Shown here one piece after another: positions 44,229 to 53,734 of a stretch of DNA of 64,000 bases. The position numbers and the translations under genes are program-made. The notes under the pieces were generated by a model that had not been told where the DNA came from, searched no databases, and saw nothing but the letters and a program-made list of their open reading frames with translations. The DNA is from Polaribacter aestuariivivens (lineage in GTDB: Bacteria > Bacteroidota > Bacteroidia > Flavobacteriales > Flavobacteriaceae): positions 62,001 to 126,000 of the forward strand of contig NZ_VANR01000006.1 in NCBI RefSeq assembly GCF_005885675.1, given 5' to 3'. The stretch's first letter is position 1. Every line of letters starts with the position of its first letter.

Positions 44229-46601
44229 ATGAAATTTATCCGTTTTTACAAAATATCAGTTTTAGCAATTATTGTTCTTTTTTCATCATGTGATAAAAAT
44301 GACAAACCAAAAGAAGTTGGAGATAATCCTCTTTACATGAACGCTGATGCATCAATCGAAGATAGAGTTGATGATTTAATGTCAAAAATGACGTTAGAAG
44401 AAAAAGTCTATCAAATGTGTCAATATGTAGGTTTAGAACACATGAAAGAAGCTGAAGCAAAAATTTCTCCAGAAGAATTAGAGAAAAATGATGCCTTAGG
44501 CTTTTATCCAGGAATGCGTTCTGGCGATATTGGAAAATTAGCAGAACAAGGAAAAGTTGGTTCTTTCTTACACGTAGTTACCGCAAAAGAAGCGAACGAA
44601 TTACAGCATTTAGCACAAAAATCAAAACTTAAAATTCCTTTATTAATTGGTATAGATGCTATTCATGGAAATGGTTTGGTAAGTGGTTCTACCATTTATC
44701 CATCACCAATATCACAAGCAGCAACGTTTTCTGATGAATTAATTAAAGAAGGAAGCAGACAAACAGCATTGGAAATGCGTGCTAATGGAATGCATTGGTC
44801 TTTTACACCAAATATTGATGTGTTAAGAGATCCAAGATGGGGAAGAACTGGTGAAACATATGGAGAAGACCCGTTTTTAGTTGGTAATATGGGAGTTGCA
44901 ACAATTCTAGGTTTACAATCTGATGATTTTACAGGAACAGACCATGTAATTGCATGTGCAAAACATTTAATTGCAGGAAGTTCATCTATAAACGGTTTAA
45001 ATGCATCACCAACAGATGTTTCTAAACGTACACTTTTTGAAATCTTTTTACCTCCATACAGAAGAGCTGTTAGAGAAGCAAACGTATTTTCTATCATGGC
45101 TGCTCACAATGAAGTTGCAGGTTTACCTGGTCATATGGATAAATTTATGATGAACGATTTAATGCGTGATCGTTGGAATTTCGAAGGATTTTATGTTTCA
45201 GATTGGAACGATATTTCAAGAATAGATATTTGGCATCATGTTGCAAAAGATTTTAAACAATCTATCGAATTTTCTATAAATGCAGGAATGGATATGAACA
45301 TGCATGGTCCTATTTTCGACAATCATTTAATAGAATTAGTAAACGAAGGAAAAGTAGATATCGAAAGAGTAAATTACGCATGTCGTAAAATTTTAGAAAC
45401 TAAATTTAGATTAGGCTTATTCGAAAATCCTTTTATAGATGAAGAAAAAGCTAAAACAGTTAACTTTCAAGAAGCACATCAAAAAAATGCTTTAGAGCAA
45501 GCAAGACGTGCAATTGTATTATTAAAAAATCAAAAAAATATTTTACCTCTAGCTGAAAAAGGAAATGGGAAAACCATTTTTATCACAGGTCCAAATGCAG
45601 ATAATCAAACTACTTTAGGTGATTGGGTTTCTCCTCAACCAGAGGAAAACGTTGTTACAATGGTAGAAGGTATTACTTCAATTGGTGAAGCAAATGGTTA
45701 CAAAATCAATTATTTCGATTCTGGAGATCGTTCTAAAGAAATTACCCAAGAAAACATCAACAAAGCAGCTGCTAAAGCAAAATCTGCAGATATGATTGTG
45801 TTAGTTTTAGGTGAAAATTCTTTTCGTCATGACTGGAAACGTAAAACAACAGGAGAAAATATAGATAGAGCAACCTTAAAGTTATCTGGAAATCAGATGA
45901 AATTGGCAGACAAAATGTTCACATTAGGGAAGCCAGTAATTGTAGTATATGTTTCTGGAAGCCCAATTGCAGAACCTTGGTTAGAGCAACGTGCAAGTGC
46001 TGTTTTAAACACTTGGGAAAGTGGTGCGTTTGCAGGACAAGCAACTGCAGAAATTTTATTTGGTCAAGTAAATCCTTCAGGAAAATTACCATTAACAATA
46101 CCTAGAAGTGTTGGGCAATTACAAATGGTTTACAATCACAAACCAACAGCTTACATTCACAAATATAATACAGAAAAGAAAATTCCTTTACACCCGTTTG
46201 GATTTGGATTAAGCTATTCAAAATTTAGTTTTGGAGCACCAACTGCCTCAAAAACTACTTTTTCTGGAGTTGATGATAAAATTACTGTAAGTGTAGAAGT
46301 TTCTAACAACGGAAAAGTTGCTGGAGAAGAAGTAGTACAATTATATATTAGAGATAATGTAAGTTCTTATACAAGACCTGTAAAAGAATTAAAAGGATAC
46401 AAACGTGTACTATTAAATGCTGGAGAAACCAAAACAGTTGCTATAGATATCAATGCAGAAAGTTTAGCAATGTATGATAAAGATTACAATTTTGTAATTG
46501 AACCAGGAGATTTTACAATTATGACAGGTAATTCTTCTGCAGATAAAGCATTACAATCAACTACCATTTCTGTTGAAAATAAAATTAATTTAGACTATTA
46601 A
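44229..46601 (+). CDS. GH3 family beta-glycosidase, lipoprotein
   Basis: 790 residues with a lipoprotein signal ('IVLFSSC', C21). Three-domain GH3 architecture: TIM barrel (about 40-390, 'AIHGNGLVSGSTIYPSPI', 'CAKHLIAG', nucleophile D325 in 'FYVSDWNDI'), an alpha/beta sandwich (about 420-640) and a fibronectin-III-like domain (about 695-775, 'VSNNGKVAGEEVVQLYIRD'). A probable acid/base is E543 in 'TTGENIDRATL'. GH3 enzymes remove terminal beta-linked glucose, xylose or related sugars; specificity cannot be read. Probably acts on imported oligosaccharides in the periplasm. Confidence 0.93.
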   Translation: MKFIRFYKISVLAIIVLFSSCDKNDKPKEVGDNPLYMNADASIEDRVDDLMSKMTLEEKVYQMCQYVGLEHMKEAEAKISPEELEKNDALGFYPGMRSGDIGKLAEQGKVGSFLHVVTAKEANELQHLAQKSKLKIPLLIGIDAIHGNGLVSGSTIYPSPISQAATFSDELIKEGSRQTALEMRANGMHWSFTPNIDVLRDPRWGRTGETYGEDPFLVGNMGVATILGLQSDDFTGTDHVIACAKHLIAGSSSINGLNASPTDVSKRTLFEIFLPPYRRAVREANVFSIMAAHNEVAGLPGHMDKFMMNDLMRDRWNFEGFYVSDWNDISRIDIWHHVAKDFKQSIEFSINAGMDMNMHGPIFDNHLIELVNEGKVDIERVNYACRKILETKFRLGLFENPFIDEEKAKTVNFQEAHQKNALEQARRAIVLLKNQKNILPLAEKGNGKTIFITGPNADNQTTLGDWVSPQPEENVVTMVEGITSIGEANGYKINYFDSGDRSKEITQENINKAAAKAKSADMIVLVLGENSFRHDWKRKTTGENIDRATLKLSGNQMKLADKMFTLGKPVIVVYVSGSPIAEPWLEQRASAVLNTWESGAFAGQATAEILFGQVNPSGKLPLTIPRSVGQLQMVYNHKPTAYIHKYNTEKKIPLHPFGFGLSYSKFSFGAPTASKTTFSGVDDKITVSVEVSNNGKVAGEEVVQLYIRDNVSSYTRPVKELKGYKRVLLNAGETKTVAIDINAESLAMYDKDYNFVIEPGDFTIMTGNSSADKALQSTTISVENKINLDY

Positions 46602-46605
46602 GAAC

Positions 46606-48264
46606 ATGATTTCAAACAAAAAAATAAAATTTCCTTCTTTATTTTCTTTGGCTTTTATTGCGTTGGTAACAATTTCATCTTGTAAAAACGAAAATAAAGT
46701 TGCTGAAGTTAACACTAAAGAAACTGCAAAAAGACCTAACATTATTTACATAATGGCAGATGATTTAACCACGCAAGCTATAAGTGCTTATGGTGGTATT
46801 TACAAAGATATTGCTCCTACTCCAAATATAGATCGTTTGGCAAAAGAAGGAATGTTGTTTGAAGATGTGTTATGTACCAATGCAATTTGTGGTCCAAGTA
46901 GAGCTGCTATTTTAACTGGAAATTATAGCAATAAAAACGGGTATTACAAAAACGAAAGTGGAGGAAAGTTTGATAAATCTCAATGGACTTTTCCACAAGA
47001 ATTTCAAAAAAATGGTTATCAAACAAGTTTGTTTGGGAAATGGCATTTAGGGACAGAACCACAAGGTTTTGATGTTTTTAAATACCATAATTCTGCAGGT
47101 CAGCAAGGTCATTATTGGAATCCTACTTATAATGAAAATGGTACAGATGTTAAAGTTGAAGGATATTCTACAAATTTAAGTACAGATTTTGCCATGAACT
47201 GGTTAACATCAGAAAGAAAACAAGAAGATCCTTTCTTAATGGTTTTGCAATACAAAGCTCCTCATAGACCTTGGCAACCAGACACCAAGTATGAAAAATT
47301 ATGGGAAGATATTGAAATGCCTTATCCGTCAACATTTAATGATGATTATAAAGGTCGTGAATTGACTGCCGGAGACACAGAAATGACTATGGAATATTTC
47401 TCAAGAAGAGATATGAAATTTGAAGAACCAGCAAATTTAAAAGGAAAGGAAAAGATAAAATGGGCTTTTTATGGTGCAAAACCTGGAGAAATTGTACAGC
47501 CAGAAGGTATGTCTAAAGAAGAAGGTAGAAAGTGGAGATATCAAACTTATATTAAAGATTATTTAGCTTGTGTAAAATCTGTTGATGATAATATTGGACG
47601 TGTTTTAAAGTATTTAGATGATAATAATTTAGCAGAAAATACCATAGTTGTTTTAACATCAGATCAAGGATTTTATTTAGGAGATCATGGATTTTTCGAT
47701 AAGCGTTTTATCTACGAAGAATCATTAAGAATGCCATTTATAGTTAAATATCCTGCTGTTGTAAAACCAAATACGGTGAATACAGATATTATTACAAATA
47801 TAGATTTTGCACCAACATTATTAGAGGCTGCAAATATCAAAACAGAACAGTCAATGCAAGGTCAAAGTTTTTTACCTATGTTAAAAGGAGAAACTCCAAA
47901 AGATTGGCAACAAGCCATGTATTATCATTATTACGAGTTTCCTTATTGGCATCATGTACAACCACATTATGGTATTAGAACTCAAAAATATACGTTGGCA
48001 CATTTCTATTATAACATTGATGTTTGGGAATTATATGATTTAGAAAAAGACCCAAAACAAATGAATAACGTCATCAACGATCCACAATATGCAAATGTAG
48101 TTATGGATTTAAAAGCTGAACTTAAAGAGTTGATGAAAAAAAGTGGAAACGACAAATCTTTAGCAGATTTTAGAATGATAACAGACAAAGATTTTGGTTC
48201 TATTGTAGATAAAAAAGATGATGAAACTTCTGTTCAAGATGTTTTAGCAAAAAAATCTAAGTAA
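46606..48264 (+). CDS. Type I sulfatase, lipoprotein
   Basis: 552 residues, lipoprotein signal ('TISSCKNEN'). Family S1 formylglycine-type sulfatase: metal-binding 'MADDLTTQAISAYGG', active site C95-G-P-S-R99 (Cys to be converted to formylglycine), 'GKWHLG' and C-terminal metal site 'VVLTSDQGFYLGDHG'. It hydrolyses a sulfate ester of the glycan. The layout with 'AFYGAKPGEIVQPEGM' insertion suggests a subfamily acting on sugar residues of algal or animal sulfated glycans; I cannot fix the subfamily. Starts 5 bases after GH3 and ends directly at the next sulfatase, so co-transcribed. Confidence 0.93.
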   Translation: MISNKKIKFPSLFSLAFIALVTISSCKNENKVAEVNTKETAKRPNIIYIMADDLTTQAISAYGGIYKDIAPTPNIDRLAKEGMLFEDVLCTNAICGPSRAAILTGNYSNKNGYYKNESGGKFDKSQWTFPQEFQKNGYQTSLFGKWHLGTEPQGFDVFKYHNSAGQQGHYWNPTYNENGTDVKVEGYSTNLSTDFAMNWLTSERKQEDPFLMVLQYKAPHRPWQPDTKYEKLWEDIEMPYPSTFNDDYKGRELTAGDTEMTMEYFSRRDMKFEEPANLKGKEKIKWAFYGAKPGEIVQPEGMSKEEGRKWRYQTYIKDYLACVKSVDDNIGRVLKYLDDNNLAENTIVVLTSDQGFYLGDHGFFDKRFIYEESLRMPFIVKYPAVVKPNTVNTDIITNIDFAPTLLEAANIKTEQSMQGQSFLPMLKGETPKDWQQAMYYHYYEFPYWHHVQPHYGIRTQKYTLAHFYYNIDVWELYDLEKDPKQMNNVINDPQYANVVMDLKAELKELMKKSGNDKSLADFRMITDKDFGSIVDKKDDETSVQDVLAKKSK

Positions 48265-49848
48265 ATGAAATTAACTTATAGAATCTGTGCGTTTTTACTT
48301 GTTTTTGTTTTTTTAGCTTGTAAAGCACAACAAAACAATAATAAAGTAAAAAAAGTAAATACTGTTTCTTCTGCTGTTAAAAAAAATATTCTTTTTATAG
48401 CAATTGACGATTTAAAACCATTGTTATCTAATTATGGTGAAACTCAAATGATAACTCCAAATTTTGATCGTTTAGCAAAAATGGGAATGACATTTACAAA
48501 TGCACATGTCCAATATGCAGTTTGTGGACCTTCAAGAGCAAGTGTTATGACAGGTGCAAACCCAGACAAGACTAAAGTTTGGGACTTACATACCGATTTT
48601 AGAAAATCTGCTCCAAGCTTAATTTCCATGCCAGAACATTTAATCAATCAAGGTTACGAAACTACAGCTGTTGGTAAAATTTATCATAAAGGAAGTTCTG
48701 CAAAAGGGCATGATGGTAAAAGTTGGAGCTCTCCTCATAAGTTACCTAAAAATTACGATCCTAAGTATGGAGATGCAGCTTTTGAATATTATCAAAACCC
48801 AGAAACCAAAAAGGAAATGGAAAAACTGGTGGCAGAAGCTAAAGCAAAAGGAATAACCAAGGGAGGTAAACTTCGTTCTTATGTTTTTAAACGCTTAAAA
48901 CCATCTACAGAAAGTGCAGATGTTAGCGATACAGCTTACCAAGATGGTTTATATACACAAACTGCTTTAAAAAAATTAAATGATTTAGAAAAAGGAAACA
49001 AACCTTGGTTTTTAGGAGTTGGATATCAAAAACCACATTTACCTTTTGTGGCTCCAAAAAAATATTGGGATTTGTATGATAGAGATAAAATTGAACTCGC
49101 AAAATTTCAAGAATTAGGTGTTGGCACACCAAAATTTGCCTATCATTCTTTCGGAGAGTTAAGGGCTTTTAGTGATATAGATAGCAAATTGAATATTGGA
49201 GATAAATTACCAGAAGCAAAACAGCGAGAATTAATTCACGGCTACATGGCTTGTATTTCTTATATAGATGCACAACTGGGTAAATTATTAGATGAATTAG
49301 AAAAAAGAAACATTGCAGATAAAACAGTAATTGTACTTTGGGGTGACCATGGTTTTCATTTAGGAGATCATACAGAATGGTGTAAACATTCAAACTTTGA
49401 ACAAGCAACAAGAATTCCTTTTATGTTTGCAGGTCCAGGAGTGGCAAAGAATCAAAAATCACATCACCCAGTAAATTTAGTCGATTTATTTCCAACTGTT
49501 TTCGATTTAGCTGGCGTTTCTCAACATTCCCAGACAGATGGAAAATCATTAGTACCATTATTGGATAATGATAGTGCTACAAAAGTAGCTATGGATTATG
49601 CCTATCATCAATATGCAAGAGGAAAAAGAATGGGATATTCTGTAAGAACAGATCGTTACAGATATACAGAATGGCATGATAATAAATATCGAAGTTATCA
49701 ATCTTACAAAGAAGATAATATTGTTGGCAGAGAGTTATATGATTATGAAAAAGATCCTTTAGAAACCAAAAATTTTGTAAAAGATAAAGACTATAAAAAG
49801 ATAGTAAACGAATTAAAAGAGAAATTAAAATCTTACTTAACGAAATAA
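48265..49848 (+). CDS. Type I sulfatase, iduronate-2-sulfatase-like
   Basis: 527 residues, lipoprotein signal ('FVFLACKAQ'). S1 sulfatase of the iduronate-2-sulfatase-like group: 'FIAIDDLKPLLSNYG', active site C87-G-P-S-R91 in 'QYAVCGPSRASVMTG', 'AVGKIYHKG' in place of GKWHLG, and 'LWGDHGFHLGDHTEW' near the C-terminal metal site. It starts at the base after the previous stop. An intrinsic terminator follows, closing the first PUL transcript (susC to here). Confidence 0.92.
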   Translation: MKLTYRICAFLLVFVFLACKAQQNNNKVKKVNTVSSAVKKNILFIAIDDLKPLLSNYGETQMITPNFDRLAKMGMTFTNAHVQYAVCGPSRASVMTGANPDKTKVWDLHTDFRKSAPSLISMPEHLINQGYETTAVGKIYHKGSSAKGHDGKSWSSPHKLPKNYDPKYGDAAFEYYQNPETKKEMEKLVAEAKAKGITKGGKLRSYVFKRLKPSTESADVSDTAYQDGLYTQTALKKLNDLEKGNKPWFLGVGYQKPHLPFVAPKKYWDLYDRDKIELAKFQELGVGTPKFAYHSFGELRAFSDIDSKLNIGDKLPEAKQRELIHGYMACISYIDAQLGKLLDELEKRNIADKTVIVLWGDHGFHLGDHTEWCKHSNFEQATRIPFMFAGPGVAKNQKSHHPVNLVDLFPTVFDLAGVSQHSQTDGKSLVPLLDNDSATKVAMDYAYHQYARGKRMGYSVRTDRYRYTEWHDNKYRSYQSYKEDNIVGRELYDYEKDPLETKNFVKDKDYKKIVNELKEKLKSYLTK

Positions 49849-49853
49849 ACTTC

Positions 49854-49887
49854 AAAAAAGCGATGATTAAAATTATCGCTTTTTTTG
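49854..49887 (+). terminator. Intrinsic terminator within the PUL
   Basis: AAAAAAGCGAT (49854-49864) pairs with ATCGCTTTTTT (49875-49885) over a 10-base loop and ends in T residues, 6 bases after the second sulfatase stop. Confidence 0.88.
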
Positions 49888-49922
49888 GCACAATTAATGA
49901 ATTAAACTAAAATAAAAATAGC

Positions 49923-49939
49923 AAGTCTAATATAGACTT
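49923..49939. promoter_or_regulatory. 17-bp perfect palindrome before third sulfatase
   Basis: AAGTCTA-ATA-TAGACTT, a perfect dyad with 7-base arms, 17 bases upstream of the ATG at 49957 and downstream of the terminator. It could be the operator for the second PUL transcript or a leader hairpin. Confidence 0.5.
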
Positions 49940-49956
49940 AATTAATTTTATAAATC

Positions 49957-51402
49957 ATGAAAAAAATTATTCTTTTAATAGCAATCTGTTTTACCTTTTC
50001 CATAACTGGACAAACAAAACCAAATATTTTAATTATCCATACAGATGATTTAGGATATCACGATTTAAGTTTTACAGGTTCGCAGTTGTACAATACTGAT
50101 AATATAGATCAATTGGCAAAAGAATCTGTAAGTTTTACAAATGCGTATAGTAGTTATCCACGTTGTACGCCATCAAGATATGGTATGATTACTGCCACTT
50201 ATCCTGTAAACGAAAACAAAGGAAATTTAGGTGCAATTCCAGAAGAAAAAAACTTTGTAAAACAATTTGTAAATGCAGGTTATAATACCTCTTATGTAGG
50301 TAAATGGCATTTAGGAGAAGGAAAAAGCGAACCAAAACCTTTTGGTTTTACACATACCTATGCTGCAGGAAGAGCTGGAGGAATTGGTTCAAGGTTTTAT
50401 CCTTTTAATTTTAATGCTAAAGGTAAACGTCACAAGGAGCAAGTTGTAGACTTAGAGAAAGATGGAAAAGAAGGTGATTATGCATCAGATTTGTTGACAG
50501 ATGCCACTATTGATTTTATCAAAAACAATCCAAAGAACAAACCATTTTTAGCAGTTTTGGCTTATTATGCTGTACACACACCAATTGAAGCAAAACCAAA
50601 AGACGAAGCTAGAAATAAAGAGCAATTAAAAGGAATCGATTTTGGTGACACACCAGAATATATAAAAGAAGGTGAAGGAAGACGTAAAATGCGTCAAGAT
50701 GATGCTGCTTATGCAGGTATGGTTGAGAATGTAGATGAAAATGTTGGGCGATTATTAAAAACGCTAAAAGATTTAGGTATTGATAAAAACACCATTATTG
50801 TTTTTTCATCAGATCATGGAGGTTTGTCTAATGATGGTCATAAAGGTGAACGTCATTTAGCAACTACCAATCTTCCTTTAAAAGCAGGAAAAGGTCATTT
50901 GTATGAAGGTGGAATTCGTGTTCCGTTATTTGTAAAATGGACTAAAGAGCTAAAACCAAATGTAGATAATAAGTCTATCATTTTAGGAATGGATGTTTTT
51001 CCAACTTTATTAGAATTAGCAATAAATAAAACAGTAGATGGTGTAGATGGTAAAAGCTATGCAAATGTTTTAAGAGGAAAAGAAAATTGGAAAGACAGAA
51101 CCGTTTTTTGGATTTCAAGAAAAGCAAGACCACATAGTACTGGAGATTCTAAAGCTGCAGTTGTGCGTTCTGGAGACTATAAATTAATACAATTTATTGG
51201 AACAGATAAAGTAGAGTTGTACAACCTTAAAAAAGATATAGGTGAAGAAAATGATTTGTCTACAAAAGAACCTCAAAAAACAGCACAACTTTTAGCTACT
51301 TTAAAAAGCTGGAAAAAAGAAATGTTAGTTCCAGAACGTTTAGATGTAGGTAAAAAAGCTAAAGGAAAGAAAAATAAAAAGAAGAAGAAAAACAAAAAAT
51401 AA
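49957..51402 (+). CDS. Type I sulfatase with polylysine tail
   Basis: 481 residues with a cleavable signal peptide (about 1-18, 'FTFSITGQ'), not a lipoprotein. Sulfatase marks: 'IHTDDLGYHDLSFTG', active site C70-T-P-S-R74 in 'YPRCTPSRYG', 'YVGKWHLGEG', 'VFSSDHGGLSNDG'. The last ~15 residues are almost pure lysine with a few Gly and Asn, an unusual basic tail absent from the neighbouring paralogue; it might bind the acidic sulfated polysaccharide or the cell surface. The gene and the next one are tandem paralogues. First gene of the second PUL transcript. Confidence 0.92.
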   Translation: MKKIILLIAICFTFSITGQTKPNILIIHTDDLGYHDLSFTGSQLYNTDNIDQLAKESVSFTNAYSSYPRCTPSRYGMITATYPVNENKGNLGAIPEEKNFVKQFVNAGYNTSYVGKWHLGEGKSEPKPFGFTHTYAAGRAGGIGSRFYPFNFNAKGKRHKEQVVDLEKDGKEGDYASDLLTDATIDFIKNNPKNKPFLAVLAYYAVHTPIEAKPKDEARNKEQLKGIDFGDTPEYIKEGEGRRKMRQDDAAYAGMVENVDENVGRLLKTLKDLGIDKNTIIVFSSDHGGLSNDGHKGERHLATTNLPLKAGKGHLYEGGIRVPLFVKWTKELKPNVDNKSIILGMDVFPTLLELAINKTVDGVDGKSYANVLRGKENWKDRTVFWISRKARPHSTGDSKAAVVRSGDYKLIQFIGTDKVELYNLKKDIGEENDLSTKEPQKTAQLLATLKSWKKEMLVPERLDVGKKAKGKKNKKKKKNKK

Positions 51403-51410
51403 AGACTCAT

Positions 51411-51450
51411 AGACTTTAAAAGTTTCTGAAATCTTTTGAAGTCTTTCAGC
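51411..51450. repeat. Hairpin between tandem sulfatases
   Basis: AGACTTTAAAAG (51411-51422) pairs with CTTTTGAAGTCT (51433-51444) with one T-G wobble around a 10-base loop. Only a weak T run follows, so it may partly attenuate transcription into the second sulfatase. Confidence 0.6.
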
Positions 51451-51461
51451 TTTTTAAACAA

Positions 51462-52877
51462 ATGAAAATTTTAAAAACCATATTTTTTTCGATTTTAATT
51501 ACAACAATTTATAGTTGTAAAACTACTACTGTTACTAAATCTGATATCTCTCAAGATAAACCAAACATTCTCATTATTCATGTGGACGATTTGGGTTTTC
51601 ATGATTTAAGTATCAATGGAAGTAAAATATATCAAACTCCAAATATTGATGCTCTTGCAAAAGAATCTGTAATTTTTAATAATGCCTATGCAAATTATCC
51701 ACGTTGTGTACCATCTAGATATGCAATGATGACTGGAAATTATCCTGTAAAAAACGGTGATGTTCCAGATGATGGATTTGAAATGAGCGATATTGCAGAT
51801 AACAAAAATTTTGTAAAAAACATTAAAAATTCAGGCTATCAAACCGCTTATTTTGGCAAATGGCATTTGGGTGATGAGAATAGTTTAAAAGATTTTGGAT
51901 ATGATTTTAGCTTTGCAGCAGGTCATGCAGGTTCGCCAATAAGTTTTTTGTATCCTTTTAATGAAAAAAAGGGAAATGGAAAATCAAATAAATCACCAAT
52001 TCCAGATGTTGACAAAGTAAGTAAAGAAGGTGATTATTTAATGGACGTAATGACAGACAATGTTGCAAAATACATTACCAATGCTGATAAAAGCAAACCA
52101 TTTATGGCAATGTTTTCTTTTTATGGAGTCCATCAACCCTTGGAAGCAAAAGAAAAAGATATTGCAAGAAATAAAGAAGAAATTAAAAACTTCGATTTTG
52201 GAAATCAACCAGAATATATAAAAGAAGGTACTGGAAGAACAAAAATGCGTCAAGATCATCCAAAATATGCAGCTATGGTTGAAACTATGGATGAAAATGT
52301 TGGCAAGTTATTACAGCTGCTAAAAGATTTAAAAATTGATGAGAATACGATTGTAATTTTTTCTTCAGACCATGGAGGTTTGTCTAACGATGGTACTAAA
52401 AAAAGACAATTAGCAACATCAAATTACCCATTAAGAGCAGGTAAAGGTTGGTTGTATGATGGTGGAATTAAAGTACCACTTTTTGTAAAATGGACCAATA
52501 AAATTCAACCTAGAACAGAAAATGAATCTTTAGTACTATTGATGGATGTTTTTCCAACTTTATTAGATATTACAGCAAATAAATCACTAAATACAAATGG
52601 AAAAAGTTTCTTACCTATTTTAGAAAACAAAGAAACTTGGAACAATAGAACCGTTTTTTGGCACTCTTCTAAAGCAAGACCCGTAAATACTGGAGACACA
52701 AAATCTTCTGCCATAAGAAAAGGCGATTACAAATTGATTCATTGGTATGAAGAAAACCGAGTAGAATTATACAATATTGCCAATGATGCTTCAGAAGAAA
52801 ACAATTTGGCTACAAAAATGCCAGATTTAGCGACAGCAATGTTATTAGAATTAAATACATGGAAATCAAAATTTTAA
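51462..52877 (+). CDS. Type I sulfatase, lipoprotein paralogue
   Basis: 471 residues, lipoprotein signal ('ITTIYSCKT', C19). Clear tandem paralogue of the preceding sulfatase: 'IHVDDLGFHDLS', active site C82-V-P-S-R86 in 'YPRCVPSRYA', 'YFGKWHLGDE', 'IFSSDHGGLSNDG' and shared 'PEYIKEGTGRTKMRQD'. It lacks the polylysine tail. The two probably split the work between a secreted and a membrane-anchored form, or attack different positions of the sugar. The esterase gene follows after 6 bases. Confidence 0.92.
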   Translation: MKILKTIFFSILITTIYSCKTTTVTKSDISQDKPNILIIHVDDLGFHDLSINGSKIYQTPNIDALAKESVIFNNAYANYPRCVPSRYAMMTGNYPVKNGDVPDDGFEMSDIADNKNFVKNIKNSGYQTAYFGKWHLGDENSLKDFGYDFSFAAGHAGSPISFLYPFNEKKGNGKSNKSPIPDVDKVSKEGDYLMDVMTDNVAKYITNADKSKPFMAMFSFYGVHQPLEAKEKDIARNKEEIKNFDFGNQPEYIKEGTGRTKMRQDHPKYAAMVETMDENVGKLLQLLKDLKIDENTIVIFSSDHGGLSNDGTKKRQLATSNYPLRAGKGWLYDGGIKVPLFVKWTNKIQPRTENESLVLLMDVFPTLLDITANKSLNTNGKSFLPILENKETWNNRTVFWHSSKARPVNTGDTKSSAIRKGDYKLIHWYEENRVELYNIANDASEENNLATKMPDLATAMLLELNTWKSKF

Positions 52878-52883
52878 AAGGAT

Positions 52884-53729
52884 ATGAGGTTTGTTATTTG
52901 TATAGTTACGTGTTTATTTTTTTTGGGGACAAATGCTCAAAATTACATTCCAGATATTGAGCCAGAAACCATAGTATATAAAAAAATAGATACTATAAAT
53001 TTAAATCTTCATATTTATAAACCAAAGAATTTTGATCTTCAAAACACGTATAATTGTATTGTATTTTTTCATGGTGGTGGTTGGAATTCTGGGAACTACA
53101 AAGCTTTTAGTAGGCAATCAAAATACTTAGCCTCTCGAGGTTTAATTGCAATTTCTGCAGATTACAGAATTAAAAATAAGCATAACACAACTCCTTTTGA
53201 TGCAGTTGAAGATGCAAAATCTGCTATAAGATACATTAGGAAACATGCCAAATACTTGAATATTAATCCAAATATGATAGCTGCTGGAGGTGGTTCTGCT
53301 GGCGGACATTTAGCTTCAGCTTGTGGAAATATTGAAAAATTAGATAATGTAGACGAAGATCTGTCAATTAGCTCCAAACCAAACGCACTTGTTTTATTTA
53401 ATCCTGTCTATGACAATAGTAAAAATGGTTTTGGGTATAAAAGAATGGAAGGAAGATATCTCGAAATTTCTCCACTGCATAATATCACAGAAAATGCTCC
53501 TCCAACAATTATCTTTTTTGGGACAAAAGATAAAACAACACCTGTAGCTTCCTCTAAATTATATAAACAAAAAATGGATGAGGTGTCAAGCAGGTGTGAT
53601 TTATTCCTTTATGAAGGTCAAGAGCATTCTTTTTTTAATAGGGGAGAATATTTTATTAAAGCATTAGTTGAAACGGATAAATTCTTAGCATCACTAGGGT
53701 ATTTAAAAGGCAAACCAACTTTAAAATAA
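52884..53729 (+). CDS. Alpha/beta hydrolase, acetyl-esterase-like
   Basis: 281 residues with a signal peptide (about 1-18, 'FLGTNAQ'), so exported. Hormone-sensitive-lipase-like alpha/beta hydrolase: oxyanion motif 'HGGGW' at 63-67, nucleophile S138 in 'GGGSAGGHLA', then D216 ('GTKDKTTP') and H248 ('GQEHSFF') as the rest of the triad. Such enzymes in glycan loci usually remove acetyl groups from polysaccharides. It sits directly before the GH10 gene (5 bases), suggesting an acetylated backbone. Confidence 0.88.
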   Translation: MRFVICIVTCLFFLGTNAQNYIPDIEPETIVYKKIDTINLNLHIYKPKNFDLQNTYNCIVFFHGGGWNSGNYKAFSRQSKYLASRGLIAISADYRIKNKHNTTPFDAVEDAKSAIRYIRKHAKYLNINPNMIAAGGGSAGGHLASACGNIEKLDNVDEDLSISSKPNALVLFNPVYDNSKNGFGYKRMEGRYLEISPLHNITENAPPTIIFFGTKDKTTPVASSKLYKQKMDEVSSRCDLFLYEGQEHSFFNRGEYFIKALVETDKFLASLGYLKGKPTLK

Positions 53730-53734
53730 ATTTC

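Noticed and set aside
44696..45097. 133-codon minus-strand frame inside the GH3 gene
   Set aside because: Shadow of the catalytic domain coding region.
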